Of a DNA stretch of 64,000 nucleotides, positions 1 to 7,343 are shown piece after piece (the stretch's first letter is position 1; the number at the start of each line of letters is the position of its first letter). The notes beneath the pieces were generated by a model that ran no database searches, was not told the DNA's origin, and worked only from the letters and a program-made list of their open reading frames with translations. Origin of the DNA: Ruania suaedae (lineage in GTDB: Bacteria; Actinomycetota; Actinomycetes; Actinomycetales; Beutenbergiaceae); assembly GCF_021049265.1 (NCBI RefSeq), contig NZ_CP088018.1, positions 496,001-560,000 of the forward strand, read 5' to 3'. The position numbers and the translations under genes were made by a program.

Positions 1-166
1 ACGTCACCGCGCGTAGCACGGACCCGACCTGCGCATCCTCGCGACGCATCTTGTCGAACACGTCGATCGAGGCCGGCCAGAGCAGCGCCGGGTTCGTCTC
101 GTGCGAGTCTTCGGCCAGCGATCCCCAGCCTGGCAGCGACTCCCTCTGGTAGCCCATCTCGGACAT
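1..166 (-). CDS. Phage portal protein, N-terminal part only (runs off the window)
   Basis: Reading leftward from the ATG at 166, the 55 visible residues include FDKMRREDAQVGSVLRAVT, which resembles the start of phage portal proteins, where one repeat unit of the head-tail vertex ring begins. The ATG has a GGGAG ribosome site 5 bases upstream; a second in-frame ATG is at 157. Its place directly downstream of the large terminase and an HNH gene is where a portal gene is expected. The C-terminal bulk is outside the window, so the family (HK97-type or DUF935-type) cannot be settled. Confidence 0.7.
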   Translation of the reverse strand, partial: MSEMGYQRESLPGWGSLAEDSHETNPALLWPASIDVFDKMRREDAQVGSVLRAVT

Positions 167-177
167 GCGGGCTCCCT

Positions 178-732
178 TCAGAACGACGCGGCGATCGCCC
201 GTAGGCGCTCATCCGCCCTAGCGGGGTCGAACGGTCGGTTCTGCACTCGGGCGAGCGCATATTCGCGGGCGCACGCCAGACACGAGCGCCCGCCCTTGGC
301 CGCCTGGGCGGGCTTGAGATTCGGCGCCTGGAGCGGGTGGCCCAGCTTGCAGTGCGTCTTGCCGGAGTTCCGGTTGGTGCCATGGCGCTTCATGTCACGC
401 ATGTTCGACAGGTGGGTATCCCATCGAAGGTTGGTGACGCGGTTGTTGCTGGGGTCTCCATCGCCATGACAGCACTCAGTGCCCTCAGGTCGAGGGCCTA
501 CGAACGCCTCCAGAACGAGGCCGTGAACCTGCCTGACCGAAGCGTTGCCATCCCGACTCAAGCTCACGACGAATCTGCCATACCGGTTCTCGGTCGCAGT
601 GAGAACCTGGCCGCGAATCCAGCGACTGCCGTATCGGTGGTCCACCTCTCGAGGAAGAGATCGGACGCGCCCTCGGTCACTGACCTCGTACAGGCCCTCG
701 TAACCGACAACATCCCGCCACTCTTCGGTCAC
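178..732 (-). CDS. HNH endonuclease with NUMOD4 motif (homing-type)
   Basis: A 184-residue protein. Residues about 3-50 match NUMOD4, the DNA-recognition motif of phage homing endonucleases (EEWRDVVGYEGLYEVSD). An HNH core follows at about 65-110 (CCHGDGDPSNNRVTNLRW), then a Cys/His pair CKLGH ... CLAC that looks like a zinc-binding tail. The GTG at 732 was chosen because a GGGGAG ribosome site precedes it by 6 bases; longer readings upstream overlap the terminase gene. It is wedged between the large terminase gene (11 bases away) and the portal gene, a common landing place for free-standing homing nucleases. A packaging role is less likely because a second HNH gene beside the small terminase fits that better. 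Confidence 0.85.
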   Translation of the reverse strand: MTEEWRDVVGYEGLYEVSDRGRVRSLPREVDHRYGSRWIRGQVLTATENRYGRFVVSLSRDGNASVRQVHGLVLEAFVGPRPEGTECCHGDGDPSNNRVTNLRWDTHLSNMRDMKRHGTNRNSGKTHCKLGHPLQAPNLKPAQAAKGGRSCLACAREYALARVQNRPFDPARADERLRAIAASF

Positions 733-743
733 GATGCACTCCC

Positions 744-2363
744 CTAGAACGCGGTCGAAAGCAGCGACTCTTCGGATGGCCCGTCGTGGGCACTGGACTG
801 CAGGACGGCCGCGCGCGGCGGTGGCGGCGGATCTGCTTTCGCTTCGGGCTCGAGGTTCACCAGCGCGTACAGCGCCCACGTCTCAGCGCACACCCCGGCG
901 ATGTCCACGGGCTTGGACTTCTCGCGCGACCACAGGCGGTTCTCGGCGTACTGCGTCGCCAGGCCGCCCTCGATCGCGAGGTCTACATCCGGCTGCTCGG
1001 TCAGCACCAGGGCTCGGTCGCGCATGACCCGGTCATGCAGCTGGCCCGTAGCGATGGCGCAGGTCGGACGATCCATCTCGTGCACCGTCAGGCCCGCATC
1101 CTTCAGCAGCGGGATCAGCTCGATCACCGGGCAGCCCTGAGCCTGCAGCGCCACCTCACGATGTCCAGACTCCTCAGCCAGGGCCTTGAGGTACTCGACT
1201 GCCCACACGATCCCAGCGCGCTTCGTGCGCACCGTCACCAGCGGCTTGCCATCCTCGGTCTCCACCGCCGCGGCCACCCACGTCGTCGACCGATCGGCGG
1301 AGGTGTCCACCGCCCACACTGTGCGAGCACCCTTCGGAACCTTCACCTTGGACGGCGCGACCTGCAGGTCCTTCCAGTCCACCGGCTCGATGTAGGGCTC
1401 GACGTTCTGCGTCACCCACTGGCACAAGACCTCGATGCGCTCAAGGCTCTTGTTCTTCGCGTTGCGAGCCGTCCGCATCAGGCCCTCGATCGTCATGCCC
1501 GGCAGGTAGCCGGCGGACGGGTTCGCCTGCGCGAACGCTCGCGGATCATCCAGGGGCGCATCAGGCTCCGCCGACCACTCGGCCAGGAACCACTCGGCGT
1601 CCGGATCCTCGACCGACTCGTGCGCGATCTCGCGAACGTCCTTGAGCACCACCGAGCGGTACGTGCCAGCGTTGGAGAAGGCCAGCAGCATCGAGTCGAA
1701 CATCGCCGTCGCCGACTTCTCGATCGCCGACCAGCCCTCGTAGTCGTACTGCTGCCGGAGCTCATCCAGGATCAGCCGCGCCGATGAGTACCCGCGCGCG
1801 CCCTCGAACGTCCGCGGCCGGTAGACCGAGCCCTCGAGCGTGACCAACTCCGTCTCGCCGTTGACCATGCGCGGCATCCGCGTGCCGGCCTGCAGCAGCG
1901 CCACACGGTCGTAGGCGATCCCGACCTTCAGATCGTCCGGGCCGCCCCACTGGCGCACCTGCGTCCACGGCTTCATCGCGATGTCGAGCTTCTGAGCCGC
2001 GCCGACGATCACGAAGTCCCGCGGGTTAACGATCTGCGCCCAGCGGACCGAGTCCACGTACAGGAAGAACGCGGCCAGGATCGCGGCCACGAGCGTCTTG
2101 CCGTTCTGGCGAGCGACGATCACCAGTGCCTTGCGGAACCGCAGTGTGCCATCCGGGTTGAGCTCACCGAGGTGAAGGAAGAGCCAGCGCTCCCACGGGA
2201 TGAGCTGCACCTTGAGCACGTTCCCCGCGAACGCGACGATCTCGAACCCGCGGGAAGTCTCCGGCGTCAGCGCACAGCCACACCCGCACGGACCGGAAGG
2301 ACCTTCGACATTCGGCCGAGTGAAGACGCGAGGAGTGGTGAAGCCCTGAGTGATGACCGACAA
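744..2363 (-). CDS. Phage terminase large subunit
   Basis: The 539-residue motor that cuts and pumps phage DNA into the prohead. The ATPase half shows a Walker A of the phage type, ARQNGKT at residues 84-90, and a Walker B LILDE at 197-201. The nuclease half has an acidic motif AVDTSADRS (Asp about 353) and a later conserved Asp-rich stretch. The length is normal for the family. It lies 6 bases downstream of the small-terminase gene and is probably translated from the same message. A cysteine-glycine-rich N-terminal segment near residues 24-30 is unusual but does not disturb the motor. Confidence 0.93.
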   Translation of the reverse strand: MSVITQGFTTPRVFTRPNVEGPSGPCGCGCALTPETSRGFEIVAFAGNVLKVQLIPWERWLFLHLGELNPDGTLRFRKALVIVARQNGKTLVAAILAAFFLYVDSVRWAQIVNPRDFVIVGAAQKLDIAMKPWTQVRQWGGPDDLKVGIAYDRVALLQAGTRMPRMVNGETELVTLEGSVYRPRTFEGARGYSSARLILDELRQQYDYEGWSAIEKSATAMFDSMLLAFSNAGTYRSVVLKDVREIAHESVEDPDAEWFLAEWSAEPDAPLDDPRAFAQANPSAGYLPGMTIEGLMRTARNAKNKSLERIEVLCQWVTQNVEPYIEPVDWKDLQVAPSKVKVPKGARTVWAVDTSADRSTTWVAAAVETEDGKPLVTVRTKRAGIVWAVEYLKALAEESGHREVALQAQGCPVIELIPLLKDAGLTVHEMDRPTCAIATGQLHDRVMRDRALVLTEQPDVDLAIEGGLATQYAENRLWSREKSKPVDIAGVCAETWALYALVNLEPEAKADPPPPPRAAVLQSSAHDGPSEESLLSTAF

Positions 2364-2369
2364 CGCCGA

Positions 2370-2732
2370 TCACCCCACCCCCGGCACCGAGTGCAACCCC
2401 TGCCGCATCGCGTTCATTGCCTGCTGCGCATCTGACGCCGTAGCCGCCGGCCCCGGCTTCGCCTTCTCCGCCGGCGGCACCAGCTGCAGCGCGTCGAGGA
2501 ACTTCAGGAACGTCGGCAGCGACGTGTTGTCGTTCGCCGGCACTCGCGGTCGAGAGCCGCTCTCCGCCGCATCGTCCAGCGCCCACTGGACGATCTCGTC
2601 CCAGGCGTCGATCTTGTCCGCGAGGGCGCGAGCCGCAGCGATCGCGCCGGCGTCTCGATCCGTCAGGTGGTCGGCGGCGGCGATCGCGCGATCCAAGGCC
2701 GCGGCGACCGACTGGCGCTCGAACTGCGTCAT
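2370..2732 (-). CDS. Phage terminase small subunit (probable)
   Basis: A 120-residue, largely helical and alanine-rich protein directly before the large terminase, with a 6-base gap. Size, position and the helical N-terminus with a flexible Pro/Ala-rich C-terminus fit a small terminase, which recognises the packaging site and recruits the large subunit. No helix-turn-helix signature is clear by eye, so the call rests mostly on synteny. The ATG at 2732 has the GGAG-like sequence GAGCGC upstream (weak). Confidence 0.65.
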   Translation of the reverse strand: MTQFERQSVAAALDRAIAAADHLTDRDAGAIAAARALADKIDAWDEIVQWALDDAAESGSRPRVPANDNTSLPTFLKFLDALQLVPPAEKAKPGPAATASDAQQAMNAMRQGLHSVPGVG

Positions 2733-2841
2733 GGGTCAGCGCTCCTTTCCGCGCGACCCCCGGTCGACATCCCCGGGGAGAGAGGCCCGGCCCCCCCAAC
2801 GCTCGGCCGCCCCCTCATGCCGGTCTGGATTTTCTGGCGGG

Positions 2842-3156
2842 TCACCACCATGCGGCCACCTCTTCGCCGAGTCCGATCGACGGTGCTCGGTTGCCTCGGC
2901 TGGAGTTACAGCCTGCATGTGAGTGTCGCCAGTTCGTGCGGTCGTACTGCAGGTCTGGGCGCTCGTCCACGGTGTGGAAGTGGTCGAGGTTGTGGCTGTC
3001 GGGCGTGGTGTTCGGCTCGACGTCGTAGGCGATCCGCTGCTTGCACAGCCAGCAGTTGGCGAGGTGGCGCGTGGCGGGGTCGGCATCGAGGCGGGCCCCC
3101 TCCTCGAAGAACGCCGCCCGGCCGGCCTTCATTGCCCTGCTGTCGACTCTGGCCAT
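2842..3156 (-). CDS. Phage HNH endonuclease beside the terminase genes
   Basis: A 104-residue protein with a complete HNH/zinc-finger core: CWLCKQRI supplies the first CxxC, HNLDHFHTVDE the catalytic His region, and WRHSHAGCNSSRGN the second metal and DNA-contact segment. In many cos-type phages (HK97 gp74 family) an HNH protein encoded next to the terminase is required for cos cleavage, and this gene occupies that position, first in the packaging block. It begins immediately downstream of a gene-free stretch. It lacks the NUMOD motifs of the other HNH protein in this phage. Confidence 0.87.
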   Translation of the reverse strand: MARVDSRAMKAGRAAFFEEGARLDADPATRHLANCWLCKQRIAYDVEPNTTPDSHNLDHFHTVDERPDLQYDRTNWRHSHAGCNSSRGNRAPSIGLGEEVAAWW

Positions 3157-3422
3157 GGGCTCTACCTCCCGGGTCGGGCTCGACCCACCCGGGGGATCGG
3201 GCCGCCGGACGGGGAGGGTGGATGGGCGCCCGGTGGGGGGTGCCGGATGTTGCTCACCCCGCCACCTGGGTTAGCGCCCTACGCAGTCCTTGCGGGCGTG
3301 TCCAGCAGGTCAGGACGGGGGAGTGAGGTGGTGAGCAGGGCCGACATGCGCCGGCCCCGCTCACTGGAAAGATCCCCCGATTTGCGCATCGCGGAGAGGC
3401 GTGGGGGATGTGGGTACGAAGA
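3157..3422. other. Gene-free stretch upstream of the packaging genes; candidate cos region
   Basis: About 266 bases with no credible gene on either strand. It contains a small hairpin GGGTCG-GGCT-CGACCC at 3171-3186 and several G-runs. In cos phages with the HNH-small-large terminase order, the cohesive-end site normally lies just here. That is position-based inference only; no nick site can be named from sequence. A late promoter for the leftward packaging genes may also be here. Confidence 0.35.
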
Positions 3423-3453
3423 AGGCCCGCCACCTGTGGTGGTGGTCGGGCCT
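3423..3453 (-). terminator. Intrinsic terminator after the zinc-rich regulator gene
   Basis: On the minus strand a GC-rich stem (7 pairs, one bulged base, then 5 pairs) with a 6-base loop is followed by TCTTC. It sits 47 bases past the stop of the gene ending at 3500 and would separate the early/middle leftward transcript from the packaging genes. Confidence 0.65.
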
Positions 3454-3499
3454 GGGCATGCTGATAACCGGTCAGCGTGACAATTCCAACTCTAGCACC

Positions 3500-4522
3500 T
3501 CACCCGGCCGCTTCAACCTTCCTCCCGCGCCGCGTGTCGTCGGTGCGTCGCTTGACCAGTGCGTCCAGGTCGCTGAGCCGATATAGCGCCGCCCCTCGCT
3601 CGTCGTAGCCGCACTCGGGAAGTCGTCGCGGAATGCCAGCCTCGGCCCGCTCGTGGTCCCGCTGCAACCACTTCCGCCAGGTGGCCGAGGGGATGCCGTG
3701 CGTCCGGAACACATGAGCCCGGGCGTCCTCCAGCGTCACCAGTCGCTCAGGGTGGGTGTCCGGCAGGAGTCCGACCGTGGTGCGATTCACCCAGTCGATG
3801 TGCGGCCGGTTTCGCCAGGTCATGTCGCAGCCGGTGCATCGGACCTGATCAGAGAGCCCAGCATCCTCGGGTCGCGGCCCCATGCGGGGTTGCCAGTTCT
3901 CGTCGGCCCAGTCCTGCACGAGGGCTCCCGGCTCGGCTCCACAGTGCGGGCATGGACCGGCGAGCCGCTGGGGCAGTAGGGCTGCGAACCTCCGGGCTGC
4001 ATGACGGAGCTTGCGCACCTCGGTGCGGTAGTCGTCCCAGCCGGACTGGCCGCGGTTGTGCGCCGCCCACATCAGGCCCGATCGAAGCAGGTCGATGACG
4101 TGCCCGCTCTGCTCGATGCCGACTCCCTCAGCGAAGGCCTCAGCCCACGACGTGAGCACGTCCTGCACGTCGTAGATCGAGTTGATCTTGGACGGGTCGA
4201 GCTCACCCCTGCCCGTGTCGGAGCGGTCGCGGTCGTAGCGGATCGCGGGCACGATCGAGCGCGGCTCGTAGTGCCAGTGACCGACGGCATCTGCGATCTG
4301 CGCCAGCACGCGACGCTCGTAGTCCAGGCAGTCATTGCAGATCAGCAGCGAGGTCCCGGTGGGATGCTCGCCGCGGTTGACGTCGGTGACCACGCACGTC
4401 GCGGACGTCGCCCGGCATTCAGCGCACGTCCACCCGTGCTCGGTTGGCTGCCAGTCGTGTGGGTGTTCACCCATCGTTGCTCCCCTCTCGTTCGGCTTGC
4501 GGTCGGTGCTCGAGTGGGTCAC
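3500..4522 (-). CDS. Zinc-rich DNA-binding protein; candidate phage late regulator
   Basis: A 340-residue protein with three cysteine pairs visible: CAEC (about residue 33) with CNDC (about 83), CPHC (about 212) and CTGC (about 252), suggesting zinc ribbons. The C-terminal 90 residues look like a helix-turn-helix with a final Leu-Asp-rich helix (YRLSDLDALVKRR), similar to excisionase or MerR-like readers. I do not recognise a named family. It is the last gene before a terminator and the packaging block, where lambda-like phages keep their late regulator. GTG at 4522 overlaps the previous stop by 4 bases; an ATG at 4474 with GAGGGGAG 5 bases upstream is an equally good start. Confidence 0.6.
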   Translation of the reverse strand: MTHSSTDRKPNERGATMGEHPHDWQPTEHGWTCAECRATSATCVVTDVNRGEHPTGTSLLICNDCLDYERRVLAQIADAVGHWHYEPRSIVPAIRYDRDRSDTGRGELDPSKINSIYDVQDVLTSWAEAFAEGVGIEQSGHVIDLLRSGLMWAAHNRGQSGWDDYRTEVRKLRHAARRFAALLPQRLAGPCPHCGAEPGALVQDWADENWQPRMGPRPEDAGLSDQVRCTGCDMTWRNRPHIDWVNRTTVGLLPDTHPERLVTLEDARAHVFRTHGIPSATWRKWLQRDHERAEAGIPRRLPECGYDERGAALYRLSDLDALVKRRTDDTRRGRKVEAAG

Positions 4523-4728
4523 GGCGCCCCCTCTCGTGAGCTCTGGTCGATAAAGGGCGAGCCCTTGGCCGCGATGGAGTACCTAGGGACGTCCCGGAAT
4601 AGGCGACCTCTCGGCACGCGAACCCAGGACTCGTGCCGAAGAACCAACCTCCGCTTCGCCTCGCGCTCAGCCCTGGCGGTTAGATGCCTCGCCTGGCGGA
4701 GGATGTCCTGACTCAGCGTGCGCTTCAT
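4519..4728 (-). CDS. Small basic phage protein, unknown function
   Basis: A 69-residue protein, strongly basic in its first 45 residues (RQARHLTARAEREAKRR), perhaps nucleic-acid binding. Its ATG overlaps the RusA stop by 4 bases and its stop overlaps the next GTG by 4 bases, so it is translationally coupled on both sides. No family recognised. Confidence 0.6.
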   Translation of the reverse strand: MKRTLSQDILRQARHLTARAEREAKRRLVLRHESWVRVPRGRLFRDVPRYSIAAKGSPFIDQSSREGAP

Positions 4729-5126
4729 GGCCTCACTCCGATCTCGTCCATCCAGGGCAGCGCCTGGTCGATGAGGACCAGCCGCAGCGTGTGGTAACCC
4801 TTCGGCGCCTTCTGGGCCTCCCGGGCGAAACTGTGGGCGTAGACCACGTCGCTGTTGTCGTCGGCGAGCAGGCCGGCGTCGACGATGCCGTCGATGGCAG
4901 CCTTCGCGGTGGGCCAGGCATTGGGCGGGTCGGCCTTCCGCCTGGTGGGGTAGCCGACGAAGATCCCGATGTGCACCTGCGGCGGGAGCGTGAGTCCTGA
5001 GTTCGCGGCTTCGATGGCCGCGTACCGACGCACGCAGTGGGTCCGGCGCGCGACGTCGTGACGGTGGCGGCGGTCGTTGGATGAGAGCCACCAGGCGTCG
5101 GGGATCTGGAGCAGGAGCTCACTCAT
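4725..5126 (-). CDS. RusA-like Holliday junction resolvase
   Basis: The 133-residue protein has the compact RusA fold signature: a substrate-binding N-terminus (SSNDRRHRHD), a YPTRRKADPPNAW stretch carrying the conserved Asp, and DGIVDAGLLADDNSDVV with the catalytic aspartates near residues 80-93. RusA enzymes cut four-way junctions as dimers; in phages they resolve branched replication or recombination intermediates before packaging. Start ATG at 5126, 4-base overlap with the zinc-ribbon gene upstream. Together with RecE/RecT this gives the phage a full recombination set. Confidence 0.85.
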   Translation of the reverse strand: MSELLLQIPDAWWLSSNDRRHRHDVARRTHCVRRYAAIEAANSGLTLPPQVHIGIFVGYPTRRKADPPNAWPTAKAAIDGIVDAGLLADDNSDVVYAHSFAREAQKAPKGYHTLRLVLIDQALPWMDEIGVRP

Positions 5127-5437
5127 CGTCGGCCCCCGTTCACGGCCCAGGATCCGTCCGGCCCGTAGTCGAGCGGGTCGAGGTCCCAGGTGGTGTCGCC
5201 GTTCAGGTCGGTGACCTGGTCGTGGCCGCAGTTCGTGCAGCGGGCCGCCGAGAGCGGGCCGTGCCACTGGGTTGGCTTGCGGGTGCCGTGAGCCGTGGCC
5301 TTGGGTGCGATCCGGCCGCACTCAGGGCACGGGTCGGGGCGCGGTGGCGGGCAGATGATGATCGGGGTGTAGTCCCAGTCCTCCCACGCGATCGGTACAC
5401 CGTCCCAGGCGACGGGGAGCGGCCGGGGGTCACTCAT
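5123..5437 (-). CDS. Small zinc-ribbon phage protein
   Basis: A 104-residue protein with two CxxC knuckles, CPECGR (about residue 37) and CTNCGHD (about 68), spaced as in a zinc ribbon, followed by an acidic Asp/Trp-rich tail. ATG at 5437 has GGAGG 7 bases upstream. Function unknown; such proteins are common in actinophage early regions. Confidence 0.7.
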   Translation of the reverse strand: MSDPRPLPVAWDGVPIAWEDWDYTPIIICPPPRPDPCPECGRIAPKATAHGTRKPTQWHGPLSAARCTNCGHDQVTDLNGDTTWDLDPLDYGPDGSWAVNGGRR

Positions 5438-5615
5438 CGCGCCCACCTCCGAACGTGAGCTCGAAGCCCGTCGTCCACTTGCTGATGTCGGTCATGACCT
5501 GCACGCCCTCGTCACCAGCGAGCACGGGACGACCCGCCCACTCGCCGACGATCTCGGCGCCGGACGCCCGCTCGCCGATGAAGATGCGGCTGCCTGCTCG
5601 ATCGCTCGTGCCCAT
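5430..5615 (-). CDS. Small phage protein, unknown function
   Basis: A 61-residue protein starting at the ATG at 5615 and overlapping the next gene by 8 bases. Composition is ordinary, with no membrane segment or recognised motif. It is supported by its close packing between two overlapping genes of the same strand. Confidence 0.55.
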   Translation of the reverse strand: MGTSDRAGSRIFIGERASGAEIVGEWAGRPVLAGDEGVQVMTDISKWTTGFELTFGGGRDE

Positions 5616-5616
5616 C

Positions 5617-6048
5617 TCAGGGCTCCTCTCGGTCGTTAGCCGCCCTGGTGCGGGCGTCGTCGCTGTCGGTGCCGCGATGCACGGCTTCCTGGTGCTTGGT
5701 CCCCGCCGGCCATCGCCCCTCGACTAGGTATTCGCCTCGGCAAGATCGGCAGGTTCGGGCGGTGTCGCTGTGGCCGTAGACCTTGCACCGGTCCTCTCGG
5801 ATCGGTTGCGAGGCGGTGGCCTCGGGCGGTGTGCGCCAGTGCGGACCTTGGCTGGCGATGATCCCCGGCGTCTTGGCCTCGGGGTCCAGTGCCGCCTTGA
5901 TGGCGGCCGTGGCGATCTCGGGGAGTGTGCCCATGTCGCGGGCTTTCCCGAGGGCGGCGTAGATGCCCTGCTCGTCCCAGGCTGGTCGGATCTCGTGGAT
6001 GAGGACGGTGAGGGCTTGTGCTGACCGTTGTTGGAGTTTCGTCATCAT
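5617..6048 (-). CDS. Phage protein with Cys/His knuckle, unknown function
   Basis: A 143-residue protein beginning MMTKLQQRSA. The N-terminal half is helical; the region CKVYGHSDTARTCRSCRGE (about residues 88-105) contains Cys and His residues that could bind a metal. A GAGGAGGCGC ribosome site precedes the start. It is the first gene downstream of the candidate replication origin. No family recognised; a helper of replication is possible but unproven. Confidence 0.6.
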   Translation of the reverse strand: MMTKLQQRSAQALTVLIHEIRPAWDEQGIYAALGKARDMGTLPEIATAAIKAALDPEAKTPGIIASQGPHWRTPPEATASQPIREDRCKVYGHSDTARTCRSCRGEYLVEGRWPAGTKHQEAVHRGTDSDDARTRAANDREEP

Positions 6049-6147
6049 GTGCGCGCCTCCTCGTGCGCGCTGGTGAGCGGGTTACGGGCCGAAAATGATG
6101 ACCCGGAGACCAAGGTGAGAGACCTACGAGAGGCGAGTTCACGCACT

Positions 6148-6177
6148 CCCTTCCCTTCCATTCCCTTCCCTTCCATT
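6148..6177. repeat. 15-base pyrimidine-rich direct repeat, two copies
   Basis: Two perfect tandem copies of CCCTTCCCTTCCATT, followed by a further five C. The plus strand is almost pure pyrimidine over this stretch and the minus strand almost pure purine. It lies just beside the GTGA-N5-TCAC cluster in a gap without genes. Confidence 0.85.
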
Positions 6178-6183
6178 CCCCCA

Positions 6184-6255
6184 GTGAATTGGTCACGACT
6201 CGATGCGTGAACGGCTCACGGAGTGATTCATGGAGTGATTCAGTGAATGGCTCAC
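6184..6255. other. Iteron-like repeat cluster; candidate phage replication origin
   Basis: Three copies of the palindromic pattern GTGA-N5-TCAC occur at 6184-6196, 6207-6219 and 6243-6255. Two direct copies of GGAGTGATTCA lie between them at 6220-6230 and 6232-6242. The cluster sits directly after the replication-initiator gene (its last codons overlap the third copy) and next to a pyrimidine-rich tandem repeat. Many phages place ori in or beside the initiator gene, so an origin is a reasonable inference; an autoregulatory operator is the main alternative. Confidence 0.5.
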
Positions 6256-6617
6256 GCCTCGAACAGTGCGCCGTCGGGTGGTGGCGGGAGCGAGCTGGGC
6301 TGTGGCCGGTTGATCTTCTGGTGGCGGTGATAGTTCGGGAAGTAGCCGTACGGAGCGCCGTTGACCTGGTACAACGTGACCAGAGCGCTATCTCCGGGAC
6401 GGGGTGTGGCGACCTCCGTCAGCCACCGGTCGAGCTTCTTGGCGGTGACGTCGGTGTCGAGCGGGAAGACGTACCCGAGGATCGCTTGGGTGGTCGCGAT
6501 GAAGCGCCCTTTGTCGTCCGCAAACGAGATCAAACCGACCGCCAACAAGCGCGCCTCGCGGCTCATATGGCCCGTCGCCACCCAAAAACTGGGCTTGATC
6601 GTGCGAATTCTTGCCAT
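6252..6617 (-). CDS. Phage replication initiator, winged-helix N-terminal type
   Basis: A 121-residue protein beginning MARIRTIKPSFW and containing SREARLLAVGLISFADDKGRF and YFPNYHRHQKINRPQPS. These are hallmarks of the winged-helix N-terminal domain of phage replisome organisers, which bind origin repeats and load the helicase. Full-length relatives usually carry another 100-200 residues; here the protein ends soon after the HQKI.RPQPS motif, so it is a short version. The ATG has AAGGAGG 7 bases upstream and its first bases overlap the stop of the gene before it. The iteron-like cluster begins within its last codons. Confidence 0.78.
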   Translation of the reverse strand: MARIRTIKPSFWVATGHMSREARLLAVGLISFADDKGRFIATTQAILGYVFPLDTDVTAKKLDRWLTEVATPRPGDSALVTLYQVNGAPYGYFPNYHRHQKINRPQPSSLPPPPDGALFEA

Positions 6618-6907
6618 CAGACGGCCTCCTTGCGTGCCGTCGCGAGCTCGTGGCACACGTGCCGCACGCCGGTGGAGAGGATCCGCTCGAGCGCGATCAT
6701 GTTGGCGTGGGCGACGTCCTGCCACGCGTCGAACTTGACCGGCCGGGCCGGCGACGGCGGCGCGAAAACCGCAGGCGGCCGGATGGGCTCCGGCGGCTCA
6801 GGGTCGGAGATCTCGCGCGCCTCGGCATACCCCAGCTCTCGGAGCCTGTCGTTCAGTCGGTCGCGCGCCGCAAGCGTTTCGGCGATGCGCTGGTCTCGTG
6901 GGCTCAC
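6617..6907 (-). CDS. Phage hypothetical protein, coiled-coil start
   Basis: A 96-residue protein. The first 30 residues (RIAETLAARDRLNDRLREL) should form a charged helix or short coiled coil; a proline-rich middle follows (residues about 35-57), then another helix. GTG start overlaps the preceding gene's stop by 4 bases. No family recognised; it may act with the initiator encoded next. Confidence 0.6.
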   Translation of the reverse strand: MSPRDQRIAETLAARDRLNDRLRELGYAEAREISDPEPPEPIRPPAVFAPPSPARPVKFDAWQDVAHANMIALERILSTGVRHVCHELATARKEAV

Positions 6908-7152
6908 GGGCCCTCCCTTCTGTGCACGGTGTCGGCAGGGCGGGATGCGCGATTCCGAGCCGCGTCGGCCGCCATGTCGGCGAGGGTCCGCTCTCGCCCG
7001 CCCTTGAGTACGACGCGCGCGGCTGTGCGAAGGCCCTGGGAGCGGCCAGTGCTGGTCGCTGATGGCGGCTGGTGGTCCTCTTCGCCGGCCAGTTCGTAGA
7101 TGATCTCGGCGAGCCGTTCACGGTCCCTGCGGATCTCCTCGGACGCTCTCAT
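6904..7152 (-). CDS. Small phage protein, unknown function
   Basis: An 82-residue, highly charged protein (RRDRERLAEIIYELAGEED at the N-terminus) with a 4-base overlap at both ends. The Arg/Asp-rich helices could pair with the neighbouring proteins. No recognised domain. Confidence 0.6.
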   Translation of the reverse strand: MRASEEIRRDRERLAEIIYELAGEEDHQPPSATSTGRSQGLRTAARVVLKGGRERTLADMAADAARNRASRPADTVHRREGP

Positions 7153-7343
7153 CGCGCCACCCGGTCCCGGTCATCCACCCGCACGAGCTCGGACGCTCGA
7201 TAGGCGCCAGAGTGGTTGCGCAGGTAGTGAGTCGGGACGTGCCCGCCGTGGCGTGCTCGGACGACGTCGCGGACGCCACGGCTTGGCACGTAGACCGGGG
7301 TGCCGGGTGGGAACTGGTCTGCTGCGTCGATGTCGTGCCTCAT
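7149..7343 (-). CDS. Small phage protein, unknown function
   Basis: A 64-residue protein with several predicted short beta strands (GTPVYVPSRGVRDVVRARHG), perhaps a small barrel. The ATG at 7343 overlaps the stop of a tiny upstream reading frame by 4 bases, and its own stop overlaps the next ATG. Confidence 0.6.
   Translation of the reverse strand: MRHDIDAADQFPPGTPVYVPSRGVRDVVRARHGGHVPTHYLRNHSGAYRASELVRVDDRDRVAR

Noticed and set aside
744-1787. Long plus-strand open frames opposite the large terminase gene
   Set aside because: They are high-GC mirror frames, rich in Arg/His/Leu without domain signals, while the minus frame has clear terminase motifs.
2923-3480. 185-codon plus-strand frame over the HNH gene and the gene-free stretch
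   Set aside because: Its first half mirrors the HNH gene and the rest is low-complexity Gly/Pro/Arg; no ribosome site fits.
5636-6196. Long leftward frame running across the pyrimidine repeat into the 143-residue gene
   Set aside because: Only its first residues lie outside the real gene and they are the translated repeat; the rest is the shadow frame of 5617-6048.
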